A DNA stretch of 64,000 nucleotides. Origin: Bradyrhizobium manausense. GTDB taxonomy: Bacteria; Pseudomonadota; Alphaproteobacteria; Rhizobiales; Xanthobacteraceae. The stretch spans positions 1-64,000 of the forward strand of contig NZ_JAFCLG010000023.1 of assembly GCF_018129685.1 (NCBI RefSeq), in the 5' to 3' direction. The notes beneath the pieces were generated by a model. It did not search any database. It was given only the letters and a program-made list of their open reading frames with translations, and was not told where the DNA came from. The first letter of the stretch is position 1, and every line of letters begins with the position of its first letter. A program made the position numbers and the translations under genes. This document shows, piece by piece, positions 54,321 to 62,725 of the stretch.

Positions 54321-55160
54321 ATGGATGCGACCACGCTGCTGACGTCGGATGTGATGACGGTCTCCGAGTTTCGCTGCGACGCGGGACCGGGCGACAAGCC
54401 ATTCGCCGAGTGCCGCACCGGTCATTCCATCGCCTATGTCCGCTCGGGCAGCTTTGGTTGCCATTGCCGGGCCGGCTTTTTCGAGCTGGTGGCGGGCTCG
54501 CTGCTGGTCGGCGCGCCCGGCGAGGAATACACCTGCACCCATGAGCATGTCTGCGGCGACGTCTGCCTGTCGTTCTTCCTCAGCGAGGATCTGGTCGAGA
54601 CGCTCGGCGGGCGGCGCGAGACGTGGCAGGTCGGCGCCACGCCGCCGCTGCCGGAGCTCATGGTGCTGGGCGAACTCGCCCAGACGGCGGCAGATGGCAA
54701 TAGCGATCTTGGGCTTGACGAGATCGGCCAGATCCTCGCCGGCCGCTTCGTCGATGTCGTTTCGGGCAGGCCGCGCAAACCGGCCTCGCCGACGGCGCGC
54801 GACCGCCGCCGCGCGGTCGAGGCCGCGTTGTGGATCGACGACAATTCGCATGCCGAGATCGATCTCGAACAGGCCGCGCGCCTCGCAGGTCTGAGCCCCT
54901 TCCATTTCCTTCGGCTGTTTTCCAACGTGCTCGGCGTCACCCCGCATCAATATCTGGTGCGCTCGCGGCTGCGGCACGCGGCGCGCCTGCTCGCCGACGA
55001 CGACATCGCGGTCACCGATGTCGCCTATGACGTCGGCTTCGGCGACCTCTCCAATTTCGTCCGCACCTTCCACCGCGCGGCCGGCATGTCGCCGACCAAG
55101 TTCCGGCAGGCGTCAAAGGGGATGCGCAAGATTCTCCAAGAGCAGCTTGCCCTCAACTGA
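54321..55160 (+). CDS. AraC-family regulator with Cys-rich N-terminal domain
   Basis: 279 aa. C-terminal double HTH (about 175-275): IDLEQAARLAGLSPFHFLRL, GVTPHQYLVRSRLRHAARLL and VTDVAYDVGFGDLSNFVRTF then HRAAGMSPTKFRQ. The N-terminal cupin-like sensor has many Cys and His (Cys19, 31, 47, 49, 72, 78, 82 with CHC and CTHEHVC), which could bind metal or react with electrophiles. It starts nine bases after the alkylguanine transferase gene; co-transcription and control of a DNA-alkylation or electrophile response are likely (inference). Confidence 0.92.
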   Translation: MDATTLLTSDVMTVSEFRCDAGPGDKPFAECRTGHSIAYVRSGSFGCHCRAGFFELVAGSLLVGAPGEEYTCTHEHVCGDVCLSFFLSEDLVETLGGRRETWQVGATPPLPELMVLGELAQTAADGNSDLGLDEIGQILAGRFVDVVSGRPRKPASPTARDRRRAVEAALWIDDNSHAEIDLEQAARLAGLSPFHFLRLFSNVLGVTPHQYLVRSRLRHAARLLADDDIAVTDVAYDVGFGDLSNFVRTFHRAAGMSPTKFRQASKGMRKILQEQLALN

Positions 55161-55215
55161 TTAGCGTCGTCTCCGGCGCGCGCCAGTTGCGGCGCGCTTC
55201 GCAATGGAGACGACC

Positions 55216-55575
55216 ATGTATGACCATATCGGACTGCGCGTTGCCGACCTCGACGCCGCCACGCGCTTCTACACCGCGGCACTCGCGCCGCTGGGTTACG
55301 TCCTGTGCTCGAGCGGCGACGGCTATGCCGGCTTCGGACCGAAGGGCGAGCCGGCGCTCTGGCTGCACCTCAACAAAGGCCGCAAGGCCGACGGCGCGCA
55401 TATCGCATTTCGTGCCAAGGATCATGACGCGGTGAAGGCATTTCACCGCGAGGGGCTGAAGAGCGGCGGCCACGACAATGGCGGCGCCGGGCCGCGCAAG
55501 GATTACAGCCCGACCTATTTCGCGGCGTTCCTGATCGATCCCGACGGCAACAATGTCGAGGCGGTTTGTACGTGA
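55216..55575 (+). CDS. VOC-superfamily (glyoxalase-like) protein
   Basis: 119 aa from ATG 55216, with GGAGACGACC before it; an ATG 12 bases earlier is less likely. VOC fold: MYDHIGLRVADLDAATRFYT, APLGYVLCSSGDGYAGFGPK, ALWLHLNKGRKADGAHIAFR and AFLIDPDGNNVEAVC, the last with the metal-ligand Glu. Members are glyoxalases, dioxygenases or resistance proteins. It follows the AraC gene by 55 bases and could share its transcript. Substrate unknown. Confidence 0.9.
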   Translation: MYDHIGLRVADLDAATRFYTAALAPLGYVLCSSGDGYAGFGPKGEPALWLHLNKGRKADGAHIAFRAKDHDAVKAFHREGLKSGGHDNGGAGPRKDYSPTYFAAFLIDPDGNNVEAVCT

Positions 55576-55605
55576 GCCGTGGACGACGCTCACCCCACAC
55601 GCGCT

Positions 55606-55708
55606 GTCATGCCCCGGCTTGACCGGGGCATCCAGTACGCCGCGGCTTCGCCGTTCAATCATAACGGCCTCTGGAATACTGGATCGCCCGATCAAGTCGG
55701 GCGATGAC
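55606..55708. repeat. Palindromic repeat, GTCATGCCCCGGCTTGACC family
   Basis: GTCATGCCCCGGCTTGACCG (from 55606) with CGATCAAGTCGGGCGATGAC (to 55708). Distant relative of 34843-34965. Confidence 0.8.
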
Positions 55709-55757
55709 ACCTGAGATGATGGCCCGATTCTCGTCTCTCCACATAATAGGAAACAAC

Positions 55758-55907
55758 ATGGCCTCCATCCACAACGACGTCCCCCTGCCCGCCTCCGCCC
55801 GCGACGTCTGGGACGCGGTGCGCGATTTCGGCGCGCTGCATCAGCGGCTGGTCTACGCGATCGACAACGTGATCTTTCTCACAGAGGCCTGCCCTCATCA
55901 GCCGTAA
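55758..55907 (+). pseudogene. Truncated SRPBCC-family gene
   Basis: 49 aa from ATG 55758 with AGGAA upstream. MASIHNDVPLPASARDVWDA then VRDFGALHQRL is the conserved start of SRPBCC (polyketide cyclase/START-like) ligand-binding proteins of about 140-160 aa, but the frame runs VYAIDNVIFLTEACPHQP to a stop. In full-length relatives HQRLV continues PGF, while RLV(Y/W)AI recurs further in, so an internal deletion joining two RLV sites is one explanation. The rest of the fold is missing, so the gene is probably dead. Confidence 0.6.
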
Positions 55908-55972
55908 CCATGGCTGCGTGCGTCCTGATGGCCTCGCTCTCCCGGCGAGGCCACGCACGCGAGGAGCATGCC

Positions 55973-56476
55973 ATGAAAGGTGCGGACAAGGTGATCTGCC
56001 AGGCAGCCGCCGTGCTGCTGCTGTTTTCGGTCGCGAGCTCGCCGGCGAAGGCGCAGTTCCTCGGCGGCGGCGGTGCCGGCGGCGAGAACATGATGACGCA
56101 GATGGCGCCGATGCTGGAGATGATGAAGGCGAAGATGGGCAAGCGCCGCTTCGCCATGCTGATGCAGACGATGGGCCCGATGATGAGCCGCATGATGGAG
56201 AATGGCGGCGGCGGTCTCGGCGGCATGATGGGCGGCGGTGGTATCGGCGGAATAGGCGGCCTTTCCGGCGGCAATCTCGGCGGCGGGTTCGGCGCGCCCA
56301 ATTACGGCGCTGGTTACGCACCGATGGCCGGCGGTATGCCGACAGGAATGGGCGGCGGCGATATCATGGGCATGCTCGGCGGCGCCGGCGGCGGCGACAT
56401 GATGGCGATGATCCCGCAGATAATGCGGCTGGCCAATCTCGGCGGTGGCGGCCATCGCCGCCACAGGCATCGCTAG
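55973..56476 (+). CDS. Secreted Gly/Met-rich low-complexity protein
   Basis: 167 aa from ATG 55973 with GAGGAG upstream. Signal peptide MKGADKVICQAAAVLLLFSV then SSPAKAQF. The mature part is Gly-rich (GGGGAGGENMMTQMAPMLEM) with dense methionines (MMKAKM, MLMQTMGPMMSRMMEN, MMGGGGIGG, DIMGMLGG, DMMAMIPQIM) and a basic His/Arg tail GGGHRRHRHR. Clustered Met and terminal His suggest Cu(I)/metal binding in the periplasm (inference); no known family recognised. Its stop shares the palindrome CTAG with the stop of the converging MATE gene. Confidence 0.7.
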   Translation: MKGADKVICQAAAVLLLFSVASSPAKAQFLGGGGAGGENMMTQMAPMLEMMKAKMGKRRFAMLMQTMGPMMSRMMENGGGGLGGMMGGGGIGGIGGLSGGNLGGGFGAPNYGAGYAPMAGGMPTGMGGGDIMGMLGGAGGGDMMAMIPQIMRLANLGGGGHRRHRHR

Positions 56477-57915
56477 TCGACGGCCGAGAGCACCGGACGC
56501 ACGGACGGCTTGGTCTGCCGCGGTCCCCAGCGCGTCAGCACCACGCTGGAGCATGACAGCAGGCCCAGCACGACCATCGAGCTCGCGGCGAGCCAGAAGA
56601 AGCTTTGCGCGGAGGCGTCGTGCGCCGACAGCCACCAGCCGCAGGCGGAGATGTAGATCAGCCGCGCGGTCTGCGCCAATACCGGGCCGACCACCTTGGC
56701 CGCGCCTTGCGACGAGAAATACATCACGGTTGCAAGGCCGAAGAACGCGTAGAACGGCCCGACGGTCGAGAGATATTGATGGCTCGTCGCGCGCACGACC
56801 GTGCTGTCGGTGAAGATGTTGACCCAGAGGTCCGGGAACAGCGCGACGAGGCAGGCCGGCGCACCGACTGCGACGAAAGCGGCAGCACTGGCGATCCAGG
56901 CGATGCGCCGGGCCCGCGCGATGCGGCCCGCGCCGATCGCCATGCCGACCATGGGCACCGAGGCGATGCCGAACGAGAACGCGATCGAGGTCAGCAGAAA
57001 CTCTAGCCGCGCGCCGATGCCGTAGCCGGCGAGGATCGCGGTGCCGAACTTTGCCAGCATATGCGTGAAGATCGAGATCGTCAGCACCGATTGCAGCGGC
57101 GAGAAGCAGGCGATGGCGCCGACCTTGAGGATGTCGAAGAACATCGACCACTGGATGCGAAGCCCGCGCAGCTTCGGGACAACGCGCGCGCGCCCAGAAA
57201 ACAGGTACCAGCCCATCACACAAATGTTCATGGCGTAGGCGATCAACGCGCCGGCCGCGACGCCGCGCATGCCGAGCTGCGGGAAAGGTCCGAGCCCGAG
57301 GCCGAGCGTGCCGCCGAGCACGATCTGCCAGACCGCGGAATTGAGGATCAGGAACGACGGCAGCCGCATATTGCCGGTGCCGCGCAGCACGCCGGCCATG
57401 GTGTTGAGCGTCCAGGGCAGCACGGCACCGCCGAAAAACACCTGCGTGTAGGCAATCGCATGCGTCAGCACATTGCCGCGACCACCGAGCATGGTGAGCA
57501 CCTGGGGTCCGAAGATCAGCATGCCCAGCATGAAGACGAGTCCGAATGTGATGCCGATCAGGAGCGCATGCGCGGCGAGCGTCCCGGCGCGTTCGCGATC
57601 GCCGGCCCCCAGCGCTCGCGCGATGGCCGAGGCCACCGCTCCGCCCATGGCGCCACCGGACATCGTCATGGTCAGGATCACTGTCGGAAACACCAAGGCC
57701 ATCGCGGCCAGCGCTTCGACGCCGAGGCGTCCGATATAGGAGGTCTCCGCGATCACCACGCAGGTGCCGGCGGACAGCGCGACCACGTTCGGCCAGGCGA
57801 GGGAGAGCAGCGTGCGCAGGATCGGCCCATCGGTCAGCGCGCTCCGCACGGGGCGCGCGGGCGGCGGCAGCGGACGCTCCTCCTCATCGACCGGGATCTC
57901 GGCGATGTCCGTCAT
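56473..57915 (-). CDS. MATE-family efflux transporter (NorM-like)
   Basis: 480 aa from ATG 57915, with GGGAGAGGAA just before it. Twelve TM helices: LAWPNVVALSAGTCVVIAET in TM1, GGAMGGAVASAIARALGAGD, GVLRGTGNMRLPSFLILNSA and, in the second half, GYGIGARLEFLLTSIAFSFG with PMVGMAIGAGRIARA. A 35-residue acidic/proline N-terminal tail is unusual. It exports cationic drugs or metabolites with Na+ or H+. Its stop codon overlaps that of the Met/Gly-rich gene (56473-56476). Different subfamily from the MATE gene at 27 kb. Confidence 0.93.
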   Translation of the reverse strand: MTDIAEIPVDEEERPLPPPARPVRSALTDGPILRTLLSLAWPNVVALSAGTCVVIAETSYIGRLGVEALAAMALVFPTVILTMTMSGGAMGGAVASAIARALGAGDRERAGTLAAHALLIGITFGLVFMLGMLIFGPQVLTMLGGRGNVLTHAIAYTQVFFGGAVLPWTLNTMAGVLRGTGNMRLPSFLILNSAVWQIVLGGTLGLGLGPFPQLGMRGVAAGALIAYAMNICVMGWYLFSGRARVVPKLRGLRIQWSMFFDILKVGAIACFSPLQSVLTISIFTHMLAKFGTAILAGYGIGARLEFLLTSIAFSFGIASVPMVGMAIGAGRIARARRIAWIASAAAFVAVGAPACLVALFPDLWVNIFTDSTVVRATSHQYLSTVGPFYAFFGLATVMYFSSQGAAKVVGPVLAQTARLIYISACGWWLSAHDASAQSFFWLAASSMVVLGLLSCSSVVLTRWGPRQTKPSVRPVLSAVD

Positions 57916-58080
57916 TTCCTCTCCCGGACGCAAGCGCCGCTTGCGGCGCGGCAATGCTTAGGTGTGTCAATCGACTTGCTCGCGCGGAAGGCGCGAGGAC
58001 ACTTGTTAGCACGGCGATGGCCGATTCCTCCTGCGTCAGGTGCAGGCGTGCCCTGCGGCAGAGCATTTCAAATGGTGGAA

Positions 58081-59136
58081 TTATTCGACGGTCCAGATCA
58101 GGGGCGGGCGACCGCGTGCTGTGGGGCGCAGGTGCACGCCGATATGCCGGCCGCATCCCGCGGCCAGCCCCTCGAACAGCCCTTCCAGCACCTTGGCGCA
58201 GGCACGGTGATCATCGGCGACGTCGTCCATCAGCTTCCAGCTCTGCTGGCGGATCTCGAAGCTGCCTTCGGATTGCAAGGTCTCGGCGGCATCGTCCTGC
58301 GCGGAGAACAGCGCGTTGAGGAACGACGCGAACTCGCGCGCGCCACCACGCGTCATCGAGAGTGCGGCTGCGACCTCGTCGAAATATTGCATGCCGATCA
58401 GCTTGCCGGTGAGATGCAGGAGGTAGCCGGCATCTTCCGGCCCGAACAATTGCACCATCACCGGTGCTGCCGTGCGCACATATTCCATCGCATAGTTGCG
58501 ATAGGCCTTTTCCAGCCGCGGTGTCGGCCAGCTCGCGACAGGCAGGGCCGGCGCGGTCTTCGGATCGAACAATGGCGCTTCGAGATGCCGCGCGAACACC
58601 AGGCGCTGGTCGAGCTCGAGCGGATGATCGTATTGATGGTAATAGCCTTCGAGACCGTCCTGGCCGTCGACGCTCTGCTTGGTGCAGACGAAGCCGAGCC
58701 TGGTATCGCCGAGCGCGACGCCGTTGTTGGCGTGCCAGCCGCGCAGCATGGCGCGCGAGACTTCGCCCGGCACGCCGCAAATCGCGGTCCCTTTCCAGAT
58801 CCAGCGCGGCGGCGGATAGCGGATCCAGGCCTTGGTGTCGCTCTCATACATGTATTCGACGTGCACGCCGCCGATCCAGTTGGAAAGGTAGTGATATTGC
58901 GCAGCCGCCACCGCCGGCGGCAGATGATCGATGCCGAGCTTCCTGAGCCCCGGCAGGAAGCGCTCCTGCTGCTGGCGACGGAACACGCGGAACACGAATT
59001 CGGCAGCGTCCGCCGTGCCGCGGCGCGTGACAACGGTGAGGATGAGTCCGGTGAAGTAAGCGTGGTAGAGATCAGCCACCGCGCGCCAGCGTTTCCATTG
59101 CGCTTGTTGCGCTGTATCTGCTGCTGCGGCGGTCAT
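58081..59136 (-). CDS. Hypothetical protein, 351 aa, unrecognised
   Basis: 351 aa from ATG 59136, preceded by GGGAGTGAAC. No signal peptide or TM segment; helical and mixed composition. Visible conserved-looking patches: WKRWRAVADLYHAYFTGLIL, AAQYHYLSNWIGGVHVEYMY, RYPPPRWIWKGTAICGVPGE, RAMLRGWHANNGVALGDTRL, LGFVCTKQSVDGQDGLEGYY and SFEIRQQSWKLMDDVADDHR. I do not recognise the family. Aromatic and His-rich patches suggest a ligand pocket, but no function is inferred. Divergent from the DUF488 locus side, 166 bases from the MATE gene; monocistronic. Confidence 0.7.
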   Translation of the reverse strand: MTAAAADTAQQAQWKRWRAVADLYHAYFTGLILTVVTRRGTADAAEFVFRVFRRQQQERFLPGLRKLGIDHLPPAVAAAQYHYLSNWIGGVHVEYMYESDTKAWIRYPPPRWIWKGTAICGVPGEVSRAMLRGWHANNGVALGDTRLGFVCTKQSVDGQDGLEGYYHQYDHPLELDQRLVFARHLEAPLFDPKTAPALPVASWPTPRLEKAYRNYAMEYVRTAAPVMVQLFGPEDAGYLLHLTGKLIGMQYFDEVAAALSMTRGGAREFASFLNALFSAQDDAAETLQSEGSFEIRQQSWKLMDDVADDHRACAKVLEGLFEGLAAGCGRHIGVHLRPTARGRPPLIWTVE

Positions 59137-59342
59137 GTTCACTCCCGGCTTGTTGTTTTGCCGGAGTGTGTCATCGCGGATGGAGCGACGCAACCAGTGC
59201 CGAACGCCGCTTTTGGCCGAACCGAGCAGCGGAACGCTCCGAGCAGTCGCACTTGTGCCTCTGTGCTTACGGTCTCGCCGTGCTCCGCAGCAACGCCCTC
59301 TACACATTGCCCTCGGCGGTTGAGCCCACGGAAGCCCTTGCC

Positions 59343-59893
59343 TCATTCCGGTTGCGTATCTTGAGCGGGATACACCACCGTCCCGTCGTTGCGAACGACG
59401 CCGCCGGGTGTCAGGCTCGCCACATCGACATGCGATTTCCCGAGAATATGCCTCACTTGCTCCCCTGCGGCGAGCAGGTAGTCGGTAATGATCCGGCGGT
59501 GGCAGCGCCACCAGACCGCTTCGGCGCACATGACGACGCACCGTTGCTCCGCGCCACGCTCTCGGAGCCGCGTCAGGCCGTCAGCGAACGGCGCCGTCAG
59601 GGCATAATCTGCGTAATTGCGAAAGCTGCGTACGCGCCAGTAGGAATTGGGCGACGTTTCTGACTCGCGCGACTTCCCTCGCAGGCCGCCAAGCTCACTG
59701 ATATGCTCGTAACCGATCTGCCACGGCGCCAGCGCTTCGGGAAGACGTTGCTGATTGAACTGCGGGTTGGTGCGCGACCGCGGCATCGACCTGACGTCGA
59801 CGACGAGGCTAACGCCCGAGTCTTGCAAGAGCCCGACAAATTCAGCGAGCGTCCTGGTCGAGTGGCCTATGGTAAAAAAGGTTTTCGTGACAT
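59343..59893 (-). pseudogene. DUF488 protein with frameshift in N-terminal T tract
   Basis: Intact DUF488 body (VSLVVDVRSMPRSRTNPQFN, YEHISELGGLRGKSRESETS, YADYALTAPFADGLTRL, RCVVMCAEAVWWRCHRRIIT) is open from a TTG at 59828, but that start removes the family motif TIGHSTRTLAEF. The motif is present upstream in frame (59869-59834) with no ATG, GTG or TTG before a stop. An ATG at 59893, with GGAG before it, reads MSRKPFL then stops. One extra T in the T6 tract (plus-strand A6, 59874-59879) would join MSRKPFFTIGHSTR. So a 1-base deletion, sequencing error or slippage is implied. Confidence 0.7.
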
Positions 59894-60112
59894 CGCTCCA
59901 GGCCGCGAAGGCGCGTGACAGCCCGCCTCACTGTTGATCCTAGGCGTCCGATGCGGCAAACAGAAGCGCGCCGTGCGTTAGTCGAAAGATATTGGGATTT
60001 TAAGGAACCGACAGTGATTGCACCGGTTGGTGCCTGCGCCGCTCGAGCAGATATGCATTCAATGCGAGAATTGCATCATGGCAGTTGTTTTGCGGCATCG
60101 GATCGAACGACC

Positions 60113-60328
60113 GTGCGGAAGACCCTCAAGATCCATGATCGCGTCAGCTGGAACTCGGAGGCGGGGCGCGTCAGCGGCACGATCATCCGCGTGCATACTC
60201 GCGAGTTCAAGGTCAAAGGCTATACCCATCATGCGAGCGCAGACGATCCGCAATACGAGATCAAGAGCAGAAAGACGCACCATATTGCATTTCACAAGGG
60301 CAACGCGCTCACCAAGCTTGACGATTGA
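60113..60328 (+). CDS. DUF2945 (HVA1/Tudor-like) small protein
   Basis: 71 aa from a proposed GTG 60113; ATG 60062 in the same frame is possible but adds sequence the family lacks. TLKIHDRVSWNSEAGRVSGT, HTREFKVKGYTHHASADDPQ, YEIKSRKTHHIAFHKGNALT: the DUF2945 pattern, about 65-70 aa of a small Tudor-like beta barrel. Function unknown. It precedes the cytochrome-molybdoenzyme fusion by 24 bases on the same strand. Confidence 0.8.
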   Translation: MRKTLKIHDRVSWNSEAGRVSGTIIRVHTREFKVKGYTHHASADDPQYEIKSRKTHHIAFHKGNALTKLDD

Positions 60329-60352
60329 CGTGTCAATGGACAGGCGCGCTCA

Positions 60353-62107
60353 ATGACCGAAAGCGGCCGGCCAGTGGCCGCGGATACACCATTTCCGCTG
60401 GCTGAGCCACTTCGTGCCAGGCTTAGCGATGCCGACGACCGCATCCGTCTCAATCACTGGATGCCGCCACAAAACGGAATCGCACCTCGGATTCGCATTG
60501 GCAGGCGCTGGATCAACACGCTATGGGGTCTGCCGATCGCAGCGACGGTGTTGCTCTGTCTGATTGCCATGGCTCAAAGCCTGCGTGAGATTCCGGGCAT
60601 CGAAGCTTTTATCCGGCAGCATCCCGGCATCGCGCAGGCAGCGCCGGCCGTCGATTCGGGATTCCCGTGGTGGCTGCAGCTTCAACACTTCCTGAACATG
60701 TTCTTCATGCTCTTCATCATGCGGGCCGGCCTGCAAATCCTGGCCGACCATCCGCGACTTTATTGGGGCCGCGATTGCACGCCGGGGACCGATTGGTTCC
60801 GCTTTCAGGCACCGGTGCCGGAAGGGCGGATCTGGACCGCTAAGGACGACTCCGTCACCCTGCCTACCTGGCTTGGTATTCCTGGCCTGCGCCATACCCT
60901 CGGGCTGTCGCGCTGGTGGCATTTCTCGATCAACCTGCTGTGGCTGATCAACGGCGTGGCCTTTTATGTGCTGCTGTTTTCAACCGATCAATGGCGCAGG
61001 CTGGTGCCACTGACCTGGGAAGTGTTTCCGGCCGCGCTATCGACGGCGATCCAGTATGCGTCGCTGAACTTTCCGGTCGATCATAGCTGGACCCGCTACA
61101 ATGGCCTGCAGCAGCTCAGTTACTTCATCACGGTGTTTGTCGCAGCACCGGTCTCAATCGCCACCGGTCTGATGCAGAGCCCCGCGATCTCCAATGCGCT
61201 GGGATGGTTCGGCCGGCTGTTCAACCGGCAGGCGATGCGTTCGGTTCATTTCATCTCGTTTGGCTGGTTTGTGGGCTTCGTTCTGGCACATGGCGCCATG
61301 GTGTTCGTCACCGGCATCCGGCAGAACACCAACCACATGTTCGCCGGCGTGGACAACGCCTCATGGGCAGGCTTTCCGCTGTTCGCACTGACGATGGCTA
61401 TCCTGACGATCGCCTGGCTGCTGGCTTCACCCCTCACCATCCGGCACGCCCGTCTCGTCCAGCGCGCCGGCGCGTTTATGATCGGCTGGATCATGGGGCT
61501 GGCCGAAAGCTGGGATCCGCGCTCACAGCTCACCAGGAAAGACATCTCCCCTTACTTCTGGCCAAACGGCACGATGCCGCACTCCAAGGAGTTTGACGAT
61601 CTCGTCGCAGAGGAGTTCGCCAGTTACAGGCTGAGAATCGGCGGTCTGGTCGAAGCGCCCCAGGAATTCTCGCTCGCCGACATCAAGGCGATGCAGAAGC
61701 AGGAGCAGATCACGACGCATTTCTGCATTCAGGGCTGGTCGGGGGTTGCCGAATGGGGCGGCGTTCCCATGCGCGATATACTTGATCGGGTGAAGCCAAC
61801 GTCCGAGGCTCGCTACGCCGTGTTCTATTCATTGGCCGATGGCGCTGATGGCGGGCGCTACTATGACGTCCACAAGATCGAGAACATGCGCCACGAACTG
61901 ACGATCCTCGCCTATGAGATGAACGACCTGCCGGTCAGCGTGCTGCATGGCGCGCCGCTGCGGCTGCGATGCGAGAACCAATTGGGTTTCAAGATGGTCA
62001 AATGGATCGCGGCTATCGAATTCGTGCGTGATTTCACCGATCTTGGCGCAGGTCAGGGCGGCTATAACGAGGACCATGAGTTTTACGGCTATCGCATGCC
62101 GATCTGA
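60353..62107 (+). CDS. Fused b-type cytochrome membrane domain and YedY/SUOX-like molybdopterin oxidoreductase
   Basis: 584 aa. Residues 50-385 carry about six TM helices with paired His in membrane helices (His112, His190, His299, His313), as in cytochrome b561/YedZ-type haem proteins. Residues 420-584 are a sulfite-oxidase-fold molybdopterin domain: YRLRIGGLVEAPQEFSLADI, THFCIQGWSGVAEWGGVPM with the Mo-ligand Cys458, VFYSLADGADGGRYYDVHKI and LRLRCENQLGFKMVKWI. In MsrPQ these are separate proteins and the catalytic one is exported; here they are one chain with the catalytic part C-terminal. No Tat signal was found. Confidence 0.88.
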   Translation: MTESGRPVAADTPFPLAEPLRARLSDADDRIRLNHWMPPQNGIAPRIRIGRRWINTLWGLPIAATVLLCLIAMAQSLREIPGIEAFIRQHPGIAQAAPAVDSGFPWWLQLQHFLNMFFMLFIMRAGLQILADHPRLYWGRDCTPGTDWFRFQAPVPEGRIWTAKDDSVTLPTWLGIPGLRHTLGLSRWWHFSINLLWLINGVAFYVLLFSTDQWRRLVPLTWEVFPAALSTAIQYASLNFPVDHSWTRYNGLQQLSYFITVFVAAPVSIATGLMQSPAISNALGWFGRLFNRQAMRSVHFISFGWFVGFVLAHGAMVFVTGIRQNTNHMFAGVDNASWAGFPLFALTMAILTIAWLLASPLTIRHARLVQRAGAFMIGWIMGLAESWDPRSQLTRKDISPYFWPNGTMPHSKEFDDLVAEEFASYRLRIGGLVEAPQEFSLADIKAMQKQEQITTHFCIQGWSGVAEWGGVPMRDILDRVKPTSEARYAVFYSLADGADGGRYYDVHKIENMRHELTILAYEMNDLPVSVLHGAPLRLRCENQLGFKMVKWIAAIEFVRDFTDLGAGQGGYNEDHEFYGYRMPI

Positions 62108-62155
62108 TCGCCGTTGGCCGTCTAGCGTGGTTCGTGACACCACGAGGAGCTACGC

Positions 62156-62521
62156 ATGCCGCGAGAAAATTCCGATACATCCAGCGATTGGAATCAGCGT
62201 CAACGCGCTCTGTCCCGATGGGACAACGAAGGCGGCGCCGGGCCCGCCTCGGATTCAGCGCTCGGGGCCAAGGGAATGGAAATCCCTGATCTGACCAATG
62301 CCGAATTGGTGACGCTGCGCATCCGTGTCATCGCGTTGGAGAACCTGATGATTTCCCTGCTTGCGACGGCGTCGGATCAACAGCTAAAAATGGCGAAGGA
62401 AATGGCAGGCTTTATTTCCCCGCGGCCCGGCTTTACCCAACATCCTCTGACAATTCATGCGGCCGCCCGCATGGACGACTTGATGAAGCGTGCCATTCAT
62501 TTTCGAGAACTGGCGTCTTGA
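62156..62521 (+). CDS. Small conserved-looking hypothetical protein
   Basis: 121 aa from ATG 62156, with GAGGAGC before it. Polar N-terminus (residues 1-40, rich in Asp/Ser/Arg) and a helical C-terminal half: LTNAELVTLRIRVIALENLM, LLATASDQQLKMAKEMAGFI, and HPLTIHAAARMDDLMKRAIH. The repeated LRIRVIALENLM pattern could be a short coiled coil. No family recognised. It follows the fusion gene by 48 bases and may be co-transcribed. Confidence 0.7.
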   Translation: MPRENSDTSSDWNQRQRALSRWDNEGGAGPASDSALGAKGMEIPDLTNAELVTLRIRVIALENLMISLLATASDQQLKMAKEMAGFISPRPGFTQHPLTIHAAARMDDLMKRAIHFRELAS

Positions 62522-62725
62522 TTGGTGCGCCGCTATTTGCGTTGCCCGCCGACATCGGTTCAACGTCCACTGCGGCGCTCAGGAGCTCGATCGCCGCTTC
62601 AATCCGCGGCTGAAACGGCCATCGCGTTTGGGAATGCCATCAACTGCGGCGGCGTTCACCATGATTTGCGGGTCAACATACGCGCCATGCGGACAACTAT
62701 GCCTAATTTACAATGAGGGACGGCG

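Noticed and set aside
53421..55073. 550-aa minus-strand ORF across tRNA-Gly, AGT and AraC
   Set aside because: Crosses a tRNA gene and is antisense to two recognised genes.
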